From positions 124,001 to 188,000 of the forward strand of contig JAODME010000005.1 in the NCBI GenBank assembly GCA_025465095.1: a stretch of DNA of 64,000 bases, written 5' to 3'. This document shows positions 44,296-57,117 of the stretch, one piece after another. Positions within the stretch are counted from its first letter, which is position 1. Each line of letters begins with the position of its first letter. Below the pieces are notes generated by a model. That model was not told where the DNA came from. It searched no databases and saw nothing but the letters and a program-made list of their open reading frames with translations. Position numbers and translations under genes: made by a program. Source of the stretch: Microbacteriaceae bacterium. GTDB lineage: Bacteria > Actinomycetota > Actinomycetes > Actinomycetales > Microbacteriaceae.

Positions 44296-45303
44296 TCAAC
44301 GGGCTGTGGTGCTCGCTCGAGCCTCGATTGCGTGCGGGATCGCCACGCGGACCGGTGGAGCGTCGGGAGTCGACATCCGTTTGACGAGGAGTTCGAGGGT
44401 CTGCTCGGCGAAGTACCGCTTGTTGAACGTCACCGTCGTGAGCGGGGGAGTGGCGAATTGACCGTCGGCGATGTCGTCGAACCCGGCGACCGACACGGCA
44501 CGCCGCGCGCTGAGACCAGCCGACCAGAGCGCGCTCAGCGTGCCGATGGCCATCGAATCCGTGAAGCAGAAAAATGCGTCGGGAGGGTCGTGATGAGTGA
44601 GAAAACTGGACACCCTCTCCGCGGCGGATCGTGGAGTCCACGCCTCACACGACAGCTCGATCGAGGGGTCACGAGCGATGCCCGCTTCGGCGAGAGCCGA
44701 GTGATAGCCCTCCTGTCTGAGTCGAGCGGTCGCCGTGTCGAACCGACCGCCGATGACGCCCACCACACTGATCCTCCGGTGGCCAAGCCCGATCAGGTGT
44801 CTAGTCATGTCCCTGGCCGCTGCGAAACTGTCGACCCAGACCTGGTCAACCGCGTTCTGTTGGACGTCGCCGATCATGACGAGGGGAGGAAGCACACCGC
44901 TTCCGGTGACGATGCTCTCTTCGAGTCGGATCGGGTTCAGGATGACGCCGTCCACGAGGTGGGCTCGGGCGCGCGAGACCAGGTCCCAAGCTCGACCAGG
45001 TTCGACCGCGGTTTCTTCGAACTGAACGCCCCACCCCTGCTCGTGCGCCACCTCCACGAAGTGATGAGCCATCTCTGCCGAGTAGGGCGTGCTGAGGTCG
45101 GGCATCGCGAGGGCGATCACGCCGGAGCGGCCGTTTCTGAGGCCCCTCGCGCTGAGATTGGGAACGTAGCCGAGTTGGGCGATCGCGTGCTCGACACGGG
45201 AACGAGTTTCCGGGCGCACGTACACGATTCCGTTCATGACGTTCGAGACCGTCTTCGGCGAGACGCTGGCAAGAGCGGCAACATCTTTCACCGTCGGGCG
45301 CAT
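44296..45303 (-). CDS. LacI-family transcriptional regulator
   Basis: MRPTVKDVAALASVSPKTVSNVMNGIVYVRPETRSRVEHAIAQLGYVPN. Confidence 0.95.
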   Translation of the reverse strand: MRPTVKDVAALASVSPKTVSNVMNGIVYVRPETRSRVEHAIAQLGYVPNLSARGLRNGRSGVIALAMPDLSTPYSAEMAHHFVEVAHEQGWGVQFEETAVEPGRAWDLVSRARAHLVDGVILNPIRLEESIVTGSGVLPPLVMIGDVQQNAVDQVWVDSFAAARDMTRHLIGLGHRRISVVGVIGGRFDTATARLRQEGYHSALAEAGIARDPSIELSCEAWTPRSAAERVSSFLTHHDPPDAFFCFTDSMAIGTLSALWSAGLSARRAVSVAGFDDIADGQFATPPLTTVTFNKRYFAEQTLELLVKRMSTPDAPPVRVAIPHAIEARASTTAR

Positions 45304-45313
45304 GTTCCACAGG

Positions 45314-48300
45314 TTAGCCTGCAAGCGCCTTCACGATGCGCTGAGTCGAGACCGGCTCTGCGGTGCGCAACTGCTGCGCGAACAGGCTCACCCGTAACTC
45401 CTCGAGCAGCCAGCGCACTCGCACGAGTCGCTCCGGCGCGTCGGCGGGCAGCGGGATCCGGCCCCCCGCCGCGACGAACCGCGCCGTCGCCGCGGCAACC
45501 TCGTTCTGGCTCACCCGATCCTGGGCGACACTCGTCGGGAGCTTCTCGAGCCGTGCCACGATTGCGCGCAGGTAGCGGGGCAGGTGCTTCAGTTGAGCGC
45601 TGCCGGTGCGGGCGATGAAGCCGGGATAGATGAGCCTCCCCAACTGTTCACGCACATCCGAAAGCGCGGGAAGCAGCGTCATACTCGTCGTCGCCGTGAT
45701 CGCCCGCTCGACGTCGCGAGCTGCCGCGAGGGTGCTCGTGACGACGTTCACGACTTCGTACAGCGCGTCGATGAGCCCCGCAGAGACACTCGTTCTCGCG
45801 CGTTCGAACTCGGCCCGGGTCCACAGGAGCCCTCCGGGTGCGATGTCGCGCAGCGCAGCGTCCGTCACCGCGACCAGGCAGTCGTCGAACAGGGACTGCA
45901 CGTTCTGGTAGGGGCTCGTCGCGAGGGTGAGCTTCTCGCTCTGGCTGAGGTGCTCGCGCACCCACGACAGCGGAGACGGAACAGCGAGGAGCAGCAGCCG
46001 ACGGATGCCGCTCGGCAGGGCCTCGGCCTGATCCTGCGCGGTGCTCATCACCCGGATCGCGACGCTCGACCCCTCGTCGACGAGCGTCGGATAGCCCCGG
46101 ATGACCGTGCCGCCGCGGCGCGTGTCGACGAATCTCGGCAGCTCATCGAAGTCCCAACTCGTGAGGCCGCTCCGCTCCAGCGCGTGCGGGGTGCTCTCGG
46201 TGACTTTCACCACGGACTCCCGCGCGCGCGACTTGAGCTTGTGCTGCAGGGCGGTCAGGTCCTTTGCGGCCGCGACCTGACGGCCGCGGTCATCGAGAAC
46301 GGCGAAGGTGATGCGAAGGTGCGGCGGGATTCGATCGGAGTCGAAGTCGTCCGCGGTCACCGGAGTGTGGGTCTTTCGCTGGATCATCTCCGCGAGGTAC
46401 TCTGTGATGCTCGTGCCCTCGAGCTCCTCGACGGGCAGGCCGGTCGCGTTCTCGAGCAGTCGGCGCGCCCACTCGCCGGCGGGGACGACGTTGCGGCGGA
46501 TCGCCTTCGGCAGGCTCTTGATGAGAGCCGTGACGAGTTCCTCGCGGAGTCCGGGCACCTGCCAGTCGAAGCCGGCCGGCGAGAGCCTCGCCACGAGGGC
46601 GAGCGGAACGTGAGCGGTGACCCCGTCCTCCTCCGAGCCCGGTTCGAAGCGATAGCTGAGTGTGAGCCGCTGATCGCCCTGCTCCCAGCTGCTCGGGAAC
46701 GCGTTCTCATCGATGCGCGCCTCCGCGTCGGACTCATCGAGGAGGTTCTCCGCGGTCATCGTCAGCAGGTCGGGTGTCTCAAGGCGGGCCTTCGTCCACC
46801 AGCTCTCGAATGAGCGGGTGGAATGCACCTCTGCCGGAATGCGACGATGGTAGAACTCGAAGACCGTTTCGTCGTCGACGAGGATGTCCCGGCGCCTCGT
46901 GCGCTCCTCGAGCTCGGCCAGCTCTTTGCGGAGAGCACGGTTGGCGCGGTCGAACGCGCCGACCCGCTTGTCGAGCTGGTCGAGGTTCCAGTCGCCCTCG
47001 ATGAGCGCGTGCCGGATGAACAGCTCGCGCGCGTAGGCGGGGTCGATTTTCGAGAACTGGGTGCGGCGGCGCTCGATGATGGGCACGCCATAGAGCGTCA
47101 CCCGTTCCCAGGCGACGATCGCGCCCTGCTTCTTCTCCCAGTGCGGCTCGCTGTAGCTTCTTTTGGCGAGGTCACCGGCGAGGGGTTCCGCCCAGGACGG
47201 ATCGATGGCCGCGTTCACGCGGGCGAACAGGCGACTCGTCTCCACCAGCTCGGCGCTCATGACGGCATCCGGTTGCTTCTTCGCCAACGCGGAACCGGGA
47301 AAGATCAGGAAGCGCACCTGTCTGGCGCCGGCGTAGTCCTTCTTCTGCCGGTCCCTGATGCCGATCTGGCTGAGCAGCCCGGCGAGCAGCGACTTGTGGA
47401 TGCCCACGGGGTTGACGCTCGCGTCACCGATCGTGAGGCCGAGCGGCTTGGCCATCCGCTGTAGCTGGCGGTAGACGTCGCCCCACTCCCGAATTCGAAG
47501 GAAGTTGAGGTACTCGGCCTTGCACAGTCGCCGGAACGCGCTGCTGGAAAGCTCGTTCTCCTTCGTCTTCAGGTAGTTCCAGAGGTTCAGCAGGGTGAGG
47601 AAATCGCTCGTCGGATCGACGAATCTGGCGTGCTGCTGGTCGGCCTGCGCGCGCTTGTCGAGTGGGCGCTCGCGCGGATCCTGAATGCTCAGCGCGGCGA
47701 CGATCGCCATGACCTCCCGTGTGGTGCCGTGCTGCTTCGACTCGGTCACCATCCGGGCGAGCCGCGGATCGATCGGCAGCTGCGTGAGTTGCCTGCCGAT
47801 GCGGGTGATCTCGTTCTTCGCCGTCACCGCGCCGAGTTCGCGCAGCAGGTCGAGCCCGTCTTTGATGCCGCGTGAGTCCGGCGGCTGCAGGAACGGGAAC
47901 GCGCCGATGTCGCCAAGCCCGAGTGAGATCATCTGCAGGATGACCGCCGCGAGGTTCGTGCGCAGGATCTCCGGCTCGGTGTACTCGGGCCTCCGCTTGA
48001 AGTCGTCCTCGGAGTAGAGGCGGATCGCGATACCGTCACTCGTGCGGCCGCTTCTCCCGGACCGCTGGTTCGCGGACGCCTGAGAGATCGCCTCGATCGG
48101 CAGCCGTTGGACCTTCGCGCGCACGCTGTAGCGCGAAATGCGGGCCATCCCGGCGTCGATGACGTAGCGGATGCCCGGGACGGTGAGGCTCGTCTCGGCG
48201 ACGTTCGTGGCGAGGATGATGCGGCGGCGGGTTCCCGCGGTCGTCGACGGTCGGAACACCTTGTGTTGGTCGGCGGCGCTGAGCCGACCATAGAGCGGGA

Positions 48301-49144
48301 GGACTTCGGTTCCCGGAAGGTTCCGGCCGCGAATCGCCTCCTCGGCATCCCGGATCTCATTCTCCCCACTGAGGAAGACCAGGACGTCACCGCTCGACTC
48401 CCGCGCCAGTTCGTCCAGCGCCGCGTTGATGCCGTCGATCGGGTCGATGCTCGCCTGCGGCCGCTCGTCGAGGTCGTCGCTCTCGACCGCGTCCGCGACG
48501 AGCGGACGGTAGCGGATCTCCACGGGAAAGGTGCGCCCGGAGACCTCCACGATCGGGGCGGGCCTGCCGATGGCATCCGCGAAGTGCTTCGCGAAGCTCT
48601 CCGGATCGATCGTCGCCGAGGTGATGACGACCTTCAGATCGGGGCGGCGGGGAAGCAGCTGCTTGAGGTACCCGAGCAGGAAATCGATGGTGAGGCTGCG
48701 CTCGTGCGCCTCGTCGATGATGATGGCGTCGTACTTCTTGAGGAGGCGGTCGCGGTGGATCTCATTGAGCAGGATGCCGTCGGTCATGAGCTTGACCTTG
48801 GTGTTCTTGCCGACCCGGTCGGTGAAGCGCACCTGGTACCCGACAAGCTCACCGAGTTCCTGGCCCAGTTCCTCCGCGATGCGCTCCGCGATGGTGCGGG
48901 CGGCGATGCGCCGCGGCTGGGTGTGCCCGATGCTCTCGCGACCGAGCTCGAGCAGGATCTTCGGAAGCTGGGTCGTCTTGCCCGATCCGGTCTCGCCCGC
49001 GACGATCACCACCTGGTTGTCGCGGATGACCCTCGCGATCTCCTGCCGCATCCGGCTGACCGGCAGCTCTTCGGGGTAGGTGATGACGAGCGGCGTTGCG
49101 CGGTCGAGCGGCGGCTGCGGTGGCGGGACTTCGGTGGCAGACAT
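45314..49144 (-). CDS. hrpA: ATP-dependent RNA helicase HrpA
   Basis: GETGSGKTTQLPKILLELG, DEAHERSLTIDFLLGYLK, QRSGRSGR; ~1276 aa. Confidence 0.95.
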   Translation of the reverse strand: MSATEVPPPQPPLDRATPLVITYPEELPVSRMRQEIARVIRDNQVVIVAGETGSGKTTQLPKILLELGRESIGHTQPRRIAARTIAERIAEELGQELGELVGYQVRFTDRVGKNTKVKLMTDGILLNEIHRDRLLKKYDAIIIDEAHERSLTIDFLLGYLKQLLPRRPDLKVVITSATIDPESFAKHFADAIGRPAPIVEVSGRTFPVEIRYRPLVADAVESDDLDERPQASIDPIDGINAALDELARESSGDVLVFLSGENEIRDAEEAIRGRNLPGTEVLPLYGRLSAADQHKVFRPSTTAGTRRRIILATNVAETSLTVPGIRYVIDAGMARISRYSVRAKVQRLPIEAISQASANQRSGRSGRTSDGIAIRLYSEDDFKRRPEYTEPEILRTNLAAVILQMISLGLGDIGAFPFLQPPDSRGIKDGLDLLRELGAVTAKNEITRIGRQLTQLPIDPRLARMVTESKQHGTTREVMAIVAALSIQDPRERPLDKRAQADQQHARFVDPTSDFLTLLNLWNYLKTKENELSSSAFRRLCKAEYLNFLRIREWGDVYRQLQRMAKPLGLTIGDASVNPVGIHKSLLAGLLSQIGIRDRQKKDYAGARQVRFLIFPGSALAKKQPDAVMSAELVETSRLFARVNAAIDPSWAEPLAGDLAKRSYSEPHWEKKQGAIVAWERVTLYGVPIIERRRTQFSKIDPAYARELFIRHALIEGDWNLDQLDKRVGAFDRANRALRKELAELEERTRRRDILVDDETVFEFYHRRIPAEVHSTRSFESWWTKARLETPDLLTMTAENLLDESDAEARIDENAFPSSWEQGDQRLTLSYRFEPGSEEDGVTAHVPLALVARLSPAGFDWQVPGLREELVTALIKSLPKAIRRNVVPAGEWARRLLENATGLPVEELEGTSITEYLAEMIQRKTHTPVTADDFDSDRIPPHLRITFAVLDDRGRQVAAAKDLTALQHKLKSRARESVVKVTESTPHALERSGLTSWDFDELPRFVDTRRGGTVIRGYPTLVDEGSSVAIRVMSTAQDQAEALPSGIRRLLLLAVPSPLSWVREHLSQSEKLTLATSPYQNVQSLFDDCLVAVTDAALRDIAPGGLLWTRAEFERARTSVSAGLIDALYEVVNVVTSTLAAARDVERAITATTSMTLLPALSDVREQLGRLIYPGFIARTGSAQLKHLPRYLRAIVARLEKLPTSVAQDRVSQNEVAAATARFVAAGGRIPLPADAPERLVRVRWLLEELRVSLFAQQLRTAEPVSTQRIVKALAG

Positions 49145-49257
49145 CAGCCCTCCATCGTAGAACGCCTCGCCCCGCCCCGCGTGCCCCCTCGGTGCCTATG
49201 CGTCGGCGCGTCGGCCCGCTTCTCCTTCTGCCTTGGCCAGACCCATAGGCTGGACCG

Positions 49258-50763
49258 GTGCGATCACACGATGTGCGGGTTCACCGCAGCGACGAGAATC
49301 TGGCGCGCGAGCAGCAACTCGCCTGGAAGATCGCCGAGGTCGCGGTCGATCCCGTCGAGGTGACGGATGACGCGATCGAAATGGTCATCAACCGCGTCAT
49401 CGATAACGCGGCGGTCGCCACGGCGTCGCTGACCCGGGCTCCCGTAGCCGCGGCCCGGGCTCAAGCTGAGGCACACAGCTACCGACCGGGTTCGACCGTG
49501 TTCGGCGCCACCGGCCGGTACAGCCCCGAGTGGGCTGCGTGGGCCAACGGCGTCGCCGTGCGAGAGCTCGACTACCACGACACGTTCCTCGCCGCCGAGT
49601 ACTCGCATCCCGGCGACAACATTCCACCGATCCTCGCCGTGGCCCAGCACTGCGGCCGCACCGGCGCCGAGCTCGTGCGGGGCATCGCCACCGGTTACGA
49701 GATCCAGGTCGACCTCGTCAAGGCGATCAGCCTGCACAAGCACAAGATCGACCACGTCGCACACCTCGGACCCAGCGCCGCCGCAGGCATAGGCACCCTC
49801 CTCGGCCTCGACACCACGACGATCTTTCAGGCAGTCGGGCAGGCGCTGCACACCACGACCGCCACCCGTCAGTCGCGCAAGGGCGAGATCTCGAGCTGGA
49901 AGGCGCACGCCCCTGCCTTCGCCGGCAAGATGGCCGTCGAGGCCGTCGACAGGGCCATGCGCGGCCAGACCAGCCCTACCCCGATCTACGAGGGAGAGGA
50001 CGGCGTCATCGCGTGGCTCCTTGACGGACCCGACGCCCGCTACCGGGTGCCGCTTCCGAGCGCAGGCGAGGCGAAGCGCGGCATCCTCGACACGTACACG
50101 AAGGAGCACTCTGCTGAATACCAGGCGCAGGCGCTCATCGACCTCGCGAGAAGACTGCACCGCGAGTATCCGCAGATCGATGCCGGCACCGTCGAGCGCA
50201 TCGTCATTCACACCTCGCATCACACGCACAACGTGATCGGGTCCGGTTCGAACGACCCGCAGAAGTACGATCCGACCGCGAGTCGCGAGACGCTCGATCA
50301 CTCGATTCCGTACATCTTCACGGTTGCTCTGCAGGACGGCGCCTGGCATCACGAGCGTTCATACGCGCCGGAGCGTGCGGGTCGCCCGGACACCGTGGCG
50401 CTGTGGCGGAAGGTGACCACGGCCGAGGATCCCGAGTGGACTCGCCGCTACCATTCGACCGACCCCGCGGAGAAGGCGTTCGGCGGGCGTGTGGAGATCG
50501 TGCTCACCGACGGACTCACGATCGTCGACGAAATCGCGGTCGCCGACGCCCACCCGCTCGGCGCGAAGCCGTTCGCCCGCGCCGAGTACGTGGACAAGTT
50601 CCGCACCCTCGCCGACGGGGTGCTAGAGGAGGGCGAGATCGAGCGCTTCCTGGAGGTCGCGCAGCGGCTCCCCAGGCTCACGGCCGACGAGCTCGGTGGT
50701 CTCACCGTCGCCGCGCGTCCGGGACTTCTCGGTCCCGCCAGCGCTTCGAAGGGGCTGTTCTGA
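49258..50763 (+). CDS. prpD: 2-methylcitrate dehydratase (MmgE/PrpD family)
   Basis: MmgE/PrpD-like sequence; adjacent prpB and prpC. Confidence 0.93.
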   Translation: MRSHDVRVHRSDENLAREQQLAWKIAEVAVDPVEVTDDAIEMVINRVIDNAAVATASLTRAPVAAARAQAEAHSYRPGSTVFGATGRYSPEWAAWANGVAVRELDYHDTFLAAEYSHPGDNIPPILAVAQHCGRTGAELVRGIATGYEIQVDLVKAISLHKHKIDHVAHLGPSAAAGIGTLLGLDTTTIFQAVGQALHTTTATRQSRKGEISSWKAHAPAFAGKMAVEAVDRAMRGQTSPTPIYEGEDGVIAWLLDGPDARYRVPLPSAGEAKRGILDTYTKEHSAEYQAQALIDLARRLHREYPQIDAGTVERIVIHTSHHTHNVIGSGSNDPQKYDPTASRETLDHSIPYIFTVALQDGAWHHERSYAPERAGRPDTVALWRKVTTAEDPEWTRRYHSTDPAEKAFGGRVEIVLTDGLTIVDEIAVADAHPLGAKPFARAEYVDKFRTLADGVLEEGEIERFLEVAQRLPRLTADELGGLTVAARPGLLGPASASKGLF

Positions 50764-51662
50764 TGCTGTACTCCCAGGTGACCCCCGCCGCCAAGCGCGT
50801 GAACCTCCGCGCTGCCCTCGACACGGGCAGGCTGCTCCGCTTCCCCGGGGCCTTCAACCCGCTGAGCGCGAAGCTCATTCAGGACAAGGGCTTCGAGGGC
50901 GTGTACATCTCAGGAGCGGTCATCTCCGCCGACCTCGGACTCCCGGACGTCGGCCTCACGACCCTCACGGAGGTCGCTGGTCGTGCCCAGCAGATCAGCA
51001 GGATGACGGATCTCCCGTCACTCGTCGACGCCGACACCGGATTCGGCGAGCCAATGAACGTCGCCCGCACGGTGCAGACCCTCGAAGACGCGGGCGTCGC
51101 GGGGCTGCACATAGAGGACCAGGTCAATCCGAAGCGCTGCGGGCACCTCGACGGCAAGGCGGTCGTCGACGCCGACACGGCGATCAAACGCATCCGGGCC
51201 GCCGCGGCCGCGCGCCGCGACCCCAACCTGCTCATCATGGCGCGCACCGACATTCGCGCCTTGGACGGCCTCGACGCCGCAATCGACCGTGTGAAGGCGC
51301 TCGTAGATGCCGGAGCGGACGCCGTCTTTCCGGAGGCAATGCGCGACCTCAGCGAATTCGACGCGGTCTGCGCTGCCGTCGACGTGCCGGTGCTCGCGAA
51401 TATGACCGAGTTCGGGAAGAGCGAATTGTTCGCCACCCAGCAACTTGCGGATGTCGGCGTGCGAATCGTCATCTACCCGGTAAGCCTTTTGCGCCTCGCG
51501 ATGGGGGCGGCCGAGCGCGGACTCGATGCCCTCGCCGCCGAGGGAACGTTGCAGTTCACCGTGGGCGACATGCAGACGCGCGCGAGGTTGTACGAGCTGC
51601 TCGACTACGAGGCCTACAACGAGTTCGACACCTCCGTCTTCAACTTCGAACTCGACCACTGA
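50763..51662 (+). CDS. prpB: Methylisocitrate lyase
   Basis: FPGAFNPLSAKLIQDKGFEGVYISGAVISADLGLPDVG...HIEDQVNPKRCGHLDGK; ATG overlaps prpD stop. Confidence 0.95.
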   Translation: MLYSQVTPAAKRVNLRAALDTGRLLRFPGAFNPLSAKLIQDKGFEGVYISGAVISADLGLPDVGLTTLTEVAGRAQQISRMTDLPSLVDADTGFGEPMNVARTVQTLEDAGVAGLHIEDQVNPKRCGHLDGKAVVDADTAIKRIRAAAAARRDPNLLIMARTDIRALDGLDAAIDRVKALVDAGADAVFPEAMRDLSEFDAVCAAVDVPVLANMTEFGKSELFATQQLADVGVRIVIYPVSLLRLAMGAAERGLDALAAEGTLQFTVGDMQTRARLYELLDYEAYNEFDTSVFNFELDH

Positions 51663-51703
51663 GCATCCAAAGCGCCCGACAACACTTCACACGAGGGGGA
51701 ACA

Positions 51704-52828
51704 ATGAGCGATTCGGACATCCGGAAGGGTCTCGCCGGGGTCGTCGTCGACTACACCGCGGTCTCCAAGGTCAATCCCGACACCAATTCGCTGCTCTACC
51801 GGGGCTACCCGGTGCAGGAACTCGCCGAAAAATGCTCCTTCGAGGAGGTCGCTTACCTGCTCTGGCACGGCGAGCTGCCGGATGAGCGCCAACTCGCCGA
51901 ATTCGAACAGCTTGAGCGGTCGCTGCGCCCCCTCGACGCCCGCACGAAGCGGGTCATCGACGAACTGCCGCTCACCGCGCATCCGATGGACGTGGTCCGC
52001 ACCGCCGTGAGCGTGATCGGCGCGACAGACACGACGCTGAACGAACACAACGGCAGCTCCGACCCGAAGCTCAACGAGCGCCGCTCGATTCAGCTGCTCG
52101 CCCAGCTGCCCGCCGTCGTCGCCTACGACCAGCGTCGGCGTCGCGGCGAACACCTCATCGCGCCGCGGAGTGACCTCGGGTACAGTGCCAACTTCCTGCA
52201 CATGACCTTCGGCGAGGTGCCGGACCTCGTCGTCGTCGACGCGTTCGACGTGTCGATGATCCTCTACGCCGAGCATTCGTTCAACGCCTCCACGTTCACG
52301 GCACGCGTCGTCACCTCGACCCTCGCCGACCTGTATTCGGCGGTAACCGCTGCGATCGGCGCGCTCAAGGGGCCCCTGCACGGCGGAGCGAACGAGGCCG
52401 TCATGCACGTCTTCGACGAGATCGGCCGTGCGGACAAGGCGGAGCAGTGGCTAGATGCCGCGCTGGCCGAAAAGCGCAAGATCATGGGTTTCGGTCACCG
52501 GGTGTACAAGAACGGCGACTCCCGTGTGCCGACGATGAAGGCCGCGCTGGACACGCTCATCGACAAGTTCGACCGTCACGACCTCGCGGAACTCTACGAC
52601 ACTCTCGAGAGCGCGATGGAGGAGCGCAAGGCGATCAGACCGAACCTGGATTACCCGAGCGGCCCCGCGTACCACCTGATGGGGTTCGACACACTCACCT
52701 TCACCCCGCTTTTCGTCGCCAGCCGAATCGTCGGCTGGACGGCGCACATCGCGGAGCAGCTCGCGTCGAACGCCCTCATCCGACCGCTCAGCTCGTACAC
52801 CGGACCAGATGAAAGGCACCTGCCATGA
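51704..52828 (+). CDS. prpC: 2-methylcitrate synthase
   Basis: GLAGVVVDYTAVSKVNPDTNSLLYRGYPVQELAE...GPLHGGANEAVMH...IMGFGHRVYKNGDSR. Confidence 0.95.
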   Translation: MSDSDIRKGLAGVVVDYTAVSKVNPDTNSLLYRGYPVQELAEKCSFEEVAYLLWHGELPDERQLAEFEQLERSLRPLDARTKRVIDELPLTAHPMDVVRTAVSVIGATDTTLNEHNGSSDPKLNERRSIQLLAQLPAVVAYDQRRRRGEHLIAPRSDLGYSANFLHMTFGEVPDLVVVDAFDVSMILYAEHSFNASTFTARVVTSTLADLYSAVTAAIGALKGPLHGGANEAVMHVFDEIGRADKAEQWLDAALAEKRKIMGFGHRVYKNGDSRVPTMKAALDTLIDKFDRHDLAELYDTLESAMEERKAIRPNLDYPSGPAYHLMGFDTLTFTPLFVASRIVGWTAHIAEQLASNALIRPLSSYTGPDERHLP

Positions 52829-53652
52829 CCGTTCCCACCCTGACCCTCAACGATGGAAACACCATTCCGCAACTCGGCTTCGGAGTGTTCAAGATCGACG
52901 CGGAGCAGACCGAGCGGATCGTCACCGATGCCCTCGAAGTCGGCTACCGGCACATCGACACCGCAGCAATCTACGGAAACGAGGAAGGCGTCGGCAAGGC
53001 GATCGCGGCATCCGGAATCCCGCGGAACGAGCTGTTCATCACGACGAAGCTGTGGAACGACGACCAGGGGACGCAGTCGGCGTTCGACGCGATCGACAGG
53101 AGTCTCGAGAAGCTCGGCCTCGAGCAGGTGAACCTGTACTTGATCCATTGGCCGACCCCCAAGCGGGACCGGTACGTCGAAAGCTGGAAGGCCCTCGAGC
53201 AGATCAAGGCTGATGGCAAGTCCGCGTCGATCGGCGTCAGCAACTTCCTCGTCGAGCACCTCGACCGAATCCAGGTTGAGGCCGACACGGTTCCGGCTGT
53301 GAACCAGATCGAACTGCACCCCTATCATCAGCGTCCGGCCGAAACCGCGTACGGGCACGATCACGGCATCGTCACCGAGGCGTGGGGTCCGCTCGGGCAG
53401 GGAAAGTATCCGCTGCTGGAGCTGCCGGAGATCACGGAGGTCGCGTTCGCGCACGACCGGACGCCCGCCCAGGTCGTCCTGCGCTGGCACATCCAGCAGG
53501 GACACGTCGTGTTCCCGAAGTCGAACAGCCGCTCGCGGATCGAGGAGAACTTCGCCCTGTTCGACTTCGAGCTCACTGCGGAGGAGCAGGCGCGCATCAG
53601 CGGCCTCGAGCGCGGCGGTCGCGTGGGCGGGCACCCGAACGAGGTCAACTGA
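52825..53652 (+). CDS. Aldo/keto reductase
   Basis: ATGA overlap with prpC; IPQLGFGVFKIDAEQTERIVTDALEVGYRHIDTAAIYGNEEGVG. Confidence 0.95.
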   Translation: MTVPTLTLNDGNTIPQLGFGVFKIDAEQTERIVTDALEVGYRHIDTAAIYGNEEGVGKAIAASGIPRNELFITTKLWNDDQGTQSAFDAIDRSLEKLGLEQVNLYLIHWPTPKRDRYVESWKALEQIKADGKSASIGVSNFLVEHLDRIQVEADTVPAVNQIELHPYHQRPAETAYGHDHGIVTEAWGPLGQGKYPLLELPEITEVAFAHDRTPAQVVLRWHIQQGHVVFPKSNSRSRIEENFALFDFELTAEEQARISGLERGGRVGGHPNEVN

Positions 53653-53676
53653 CGCATCCCGGGCAGCCGGGATGCG
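53653..53676. terminator. Hairpin between convergent genes
   Basis: CGCATCCCGG-GCAG-CCGGGATGCG, 10-bp perfect stem. Confidence 0.7.
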
Positions 53677-53680
53677 GGGG

Positions 53681-54442
53681 TCAACCGCCTGGGCCGAGTA
53701 ACACGCGCTCCCCGCGGGGGCTCGCCACGAGTAGACCGGTGTCGGCGAAGGCCTCCTCGAGCTCGGCGGGGCCTTCGCTGAAATGCTCCCAGTCCTCAGT
53801 GTGCAGGCCGACCACCTCGACGGCGCCGAGGATGCTGGCCGCCTCCGCGGCATCCGCCGACGTGAGTGTGAGCGGAGCGTCGATTCCGGGCAGACGAGCC
53901 GCCCCCGCGCACAGTAGTGCGACGTCGATGTCGGGGAACCTGTCGGATATCTGTTCGACAAGCCCGAGTGACGCATTGTCGCCGCTGAAGTAGATCGTCG
54001 ACTCACCGGATGCCTGGAGCACGAATCCGACGACAGGCCCGACCCGAGTCTCCGATCCGGGCGGTCCATGCAGGGCGGGCACGATGGTGATGGTCACCCC
54101 GCTCACCTCGTACGTCTCCCAGTCGTCGAAACCGAGCACGCTGCCGCCCCACAGGTCGTTCGCCGCGCGCATCGTGCTGAGCGTGACCGGCCCCTGCGCG
54201 ATCAGCTCCAGGCCCTCCCAGTCGAGGTTGTCCTTGTGACCGTGATGTGACAGCAGCACCAGGTCGACCGGCCAGACGTCTTTTCGGCTGACGCCCGGCC
54301 CCGCCGTCTTCACGAGCGTGGTCGCCCCGGCCTCCACGTACTCCTGCGGATGATCGAAGGTGGGATCGGTGACGATCCGAAGCCCCGCATACTCCAGGAG
54401 CACGGTCGGTCCGCCGATGTAGGTGAGGGCTGTCTGAGACAC
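53681..54442 (-). CDS. MBL-fold metallo-hydrolase (UlaG-like)
   Basis: [16 protein letters not shown] = HxHxDxxD-like (HHGHKDN) motif; YFSGDN. Confidence 0.88.
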   Translation of the reverse strand: MSQTALTYIGGPTVLLEYAGLRIVTDPTFDHPQEYVEAGATTLVKTAGPGVSRKDVWPVDLVLLSHHGHKDNLDWEGLELIAQGPVTLSTMRAANDLWGGSVLGFDDWETYEVSGVTITIVPALHGPPGSETRVGPVVGFVLQASGESTIYFSGDNASLGLVEQISDRFPDIDVALLCAGAARLPGIDAPLTLTSADAAEAASILGAVEVVGLHTEDWEHFSEGPAELEEAFADTGLLVASPRGERVLLGPGG

Positions 54443-54477
54443 ACTGCGAGCCTAGCCGCGTGCCTATGCTTTCAGGC

Positions 54478-56364
<1,887 letters not shown>

Positions 56365-56394
56365 GCGGGTCCGCCAGGGTGGTCTCCAGAGGCT

Positions 56395-56418
56395 GGGTCC
56401 CCTGTGACGAGGGGACCC
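56395..56418. terminator. Hairpin between convergent genes
   Basis: GGGTCCCCT-GTGACG-AGGGGACCC, 9-bp perfect stem. Confidence 0.65.
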
Positions 56419-56451
56419 TCCGCAGGTCGCGGCTCGATCTGGATCGAGCGC

Positions 56452-57117
56452 TCAGCGCACTACCTTGCGGGAGGTGATCACTCCGGTGTCGAAGCCGAGC
56501 AGGTGAAGTCCGCCGTGGAATCGCGCGTGCTCAACCTTGATGCAACGGTCCATGACGATCGTGAGACCCTGCGTCTCGCCGTAGACCGCGGCATCCTCAT
56601 TCCAGATGCCGAGCTGGATCCACACGGTTTTCGCGCCCACCGCGAGCACGTCGGCGATGACCGAGGGGATGTCGCTCGCCTTGCGGAACACGTCGACGAT
56701 GTCCGGCACCTCCGGCAGCGAGGCGAGGTCGGGGTAGGCCTTGTGGCCGAGGATGGTGTCGGCGTTCGGGTTGACGAAGTACACGCGATAGTCACTCGAC
56801 TGCAGAAGGTAGGTGCCGACGAAGTAGCTCGAACGCGCCGCGTTCGGCGAGGCGCCGACGATCGCGATGGACTTGGCTCTTCGCAGGATGCCGAGTCGTT
56901 CCTTCGCGGTCGGTCCGACCCAGGTGCGCTGCGACTTGAGCAGCCTCGCGAGCGGGCTGTTCGCGGGCATGCTGCAGGTGAGCCCGTTGGAGAGCTGCAC
57001 CGTCTCGGTGATCGCGGAGTCGGCTCGTTCTGCGCTTACAGGCGCAGCGGCGTCGGGCGCCGTGTCGGGCGCCACGGTCGGGGTCGAGGTGATGGGTCCG
57101 CCGGTGTCGAAGCTCAT
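56452..57117 (-). CDS. CoA-binding (Rossmann) domain protein
   Basis: SIAIVGASPNAARSSYFVGTYLLQSSDYRVYFVNPNADTILGHKAYPDLASLPEVPDIVDVFRKASDIP. Confidence 0.92.
   Translation of the reverse strand: MSFDTGGPITSTPTVAPDTAPDAAAPVSAERADSAITETVQLSNGLTCSMPANSPLARLLKSQRTWVGPTAKERLGILRRAKSIAIVGASPNAARSSYFVGTYLLQSSDYRVYFVNPNADTILGHKAYPDLASLPEVPDIVDVFRKASDIPSVIADVLAVGAKTVWIQLGIWNEDAAVYGETQGLTIVMDRCIKVEHARFHGGLHLLGFDTGVITSRKVVR

Noticed and set aside
50696-51703. N-terminal part of the 710-aa ORF 50696-52828
   Set aside because: Out-of-frame reading of prpB; prpC starts at ATG 51704.
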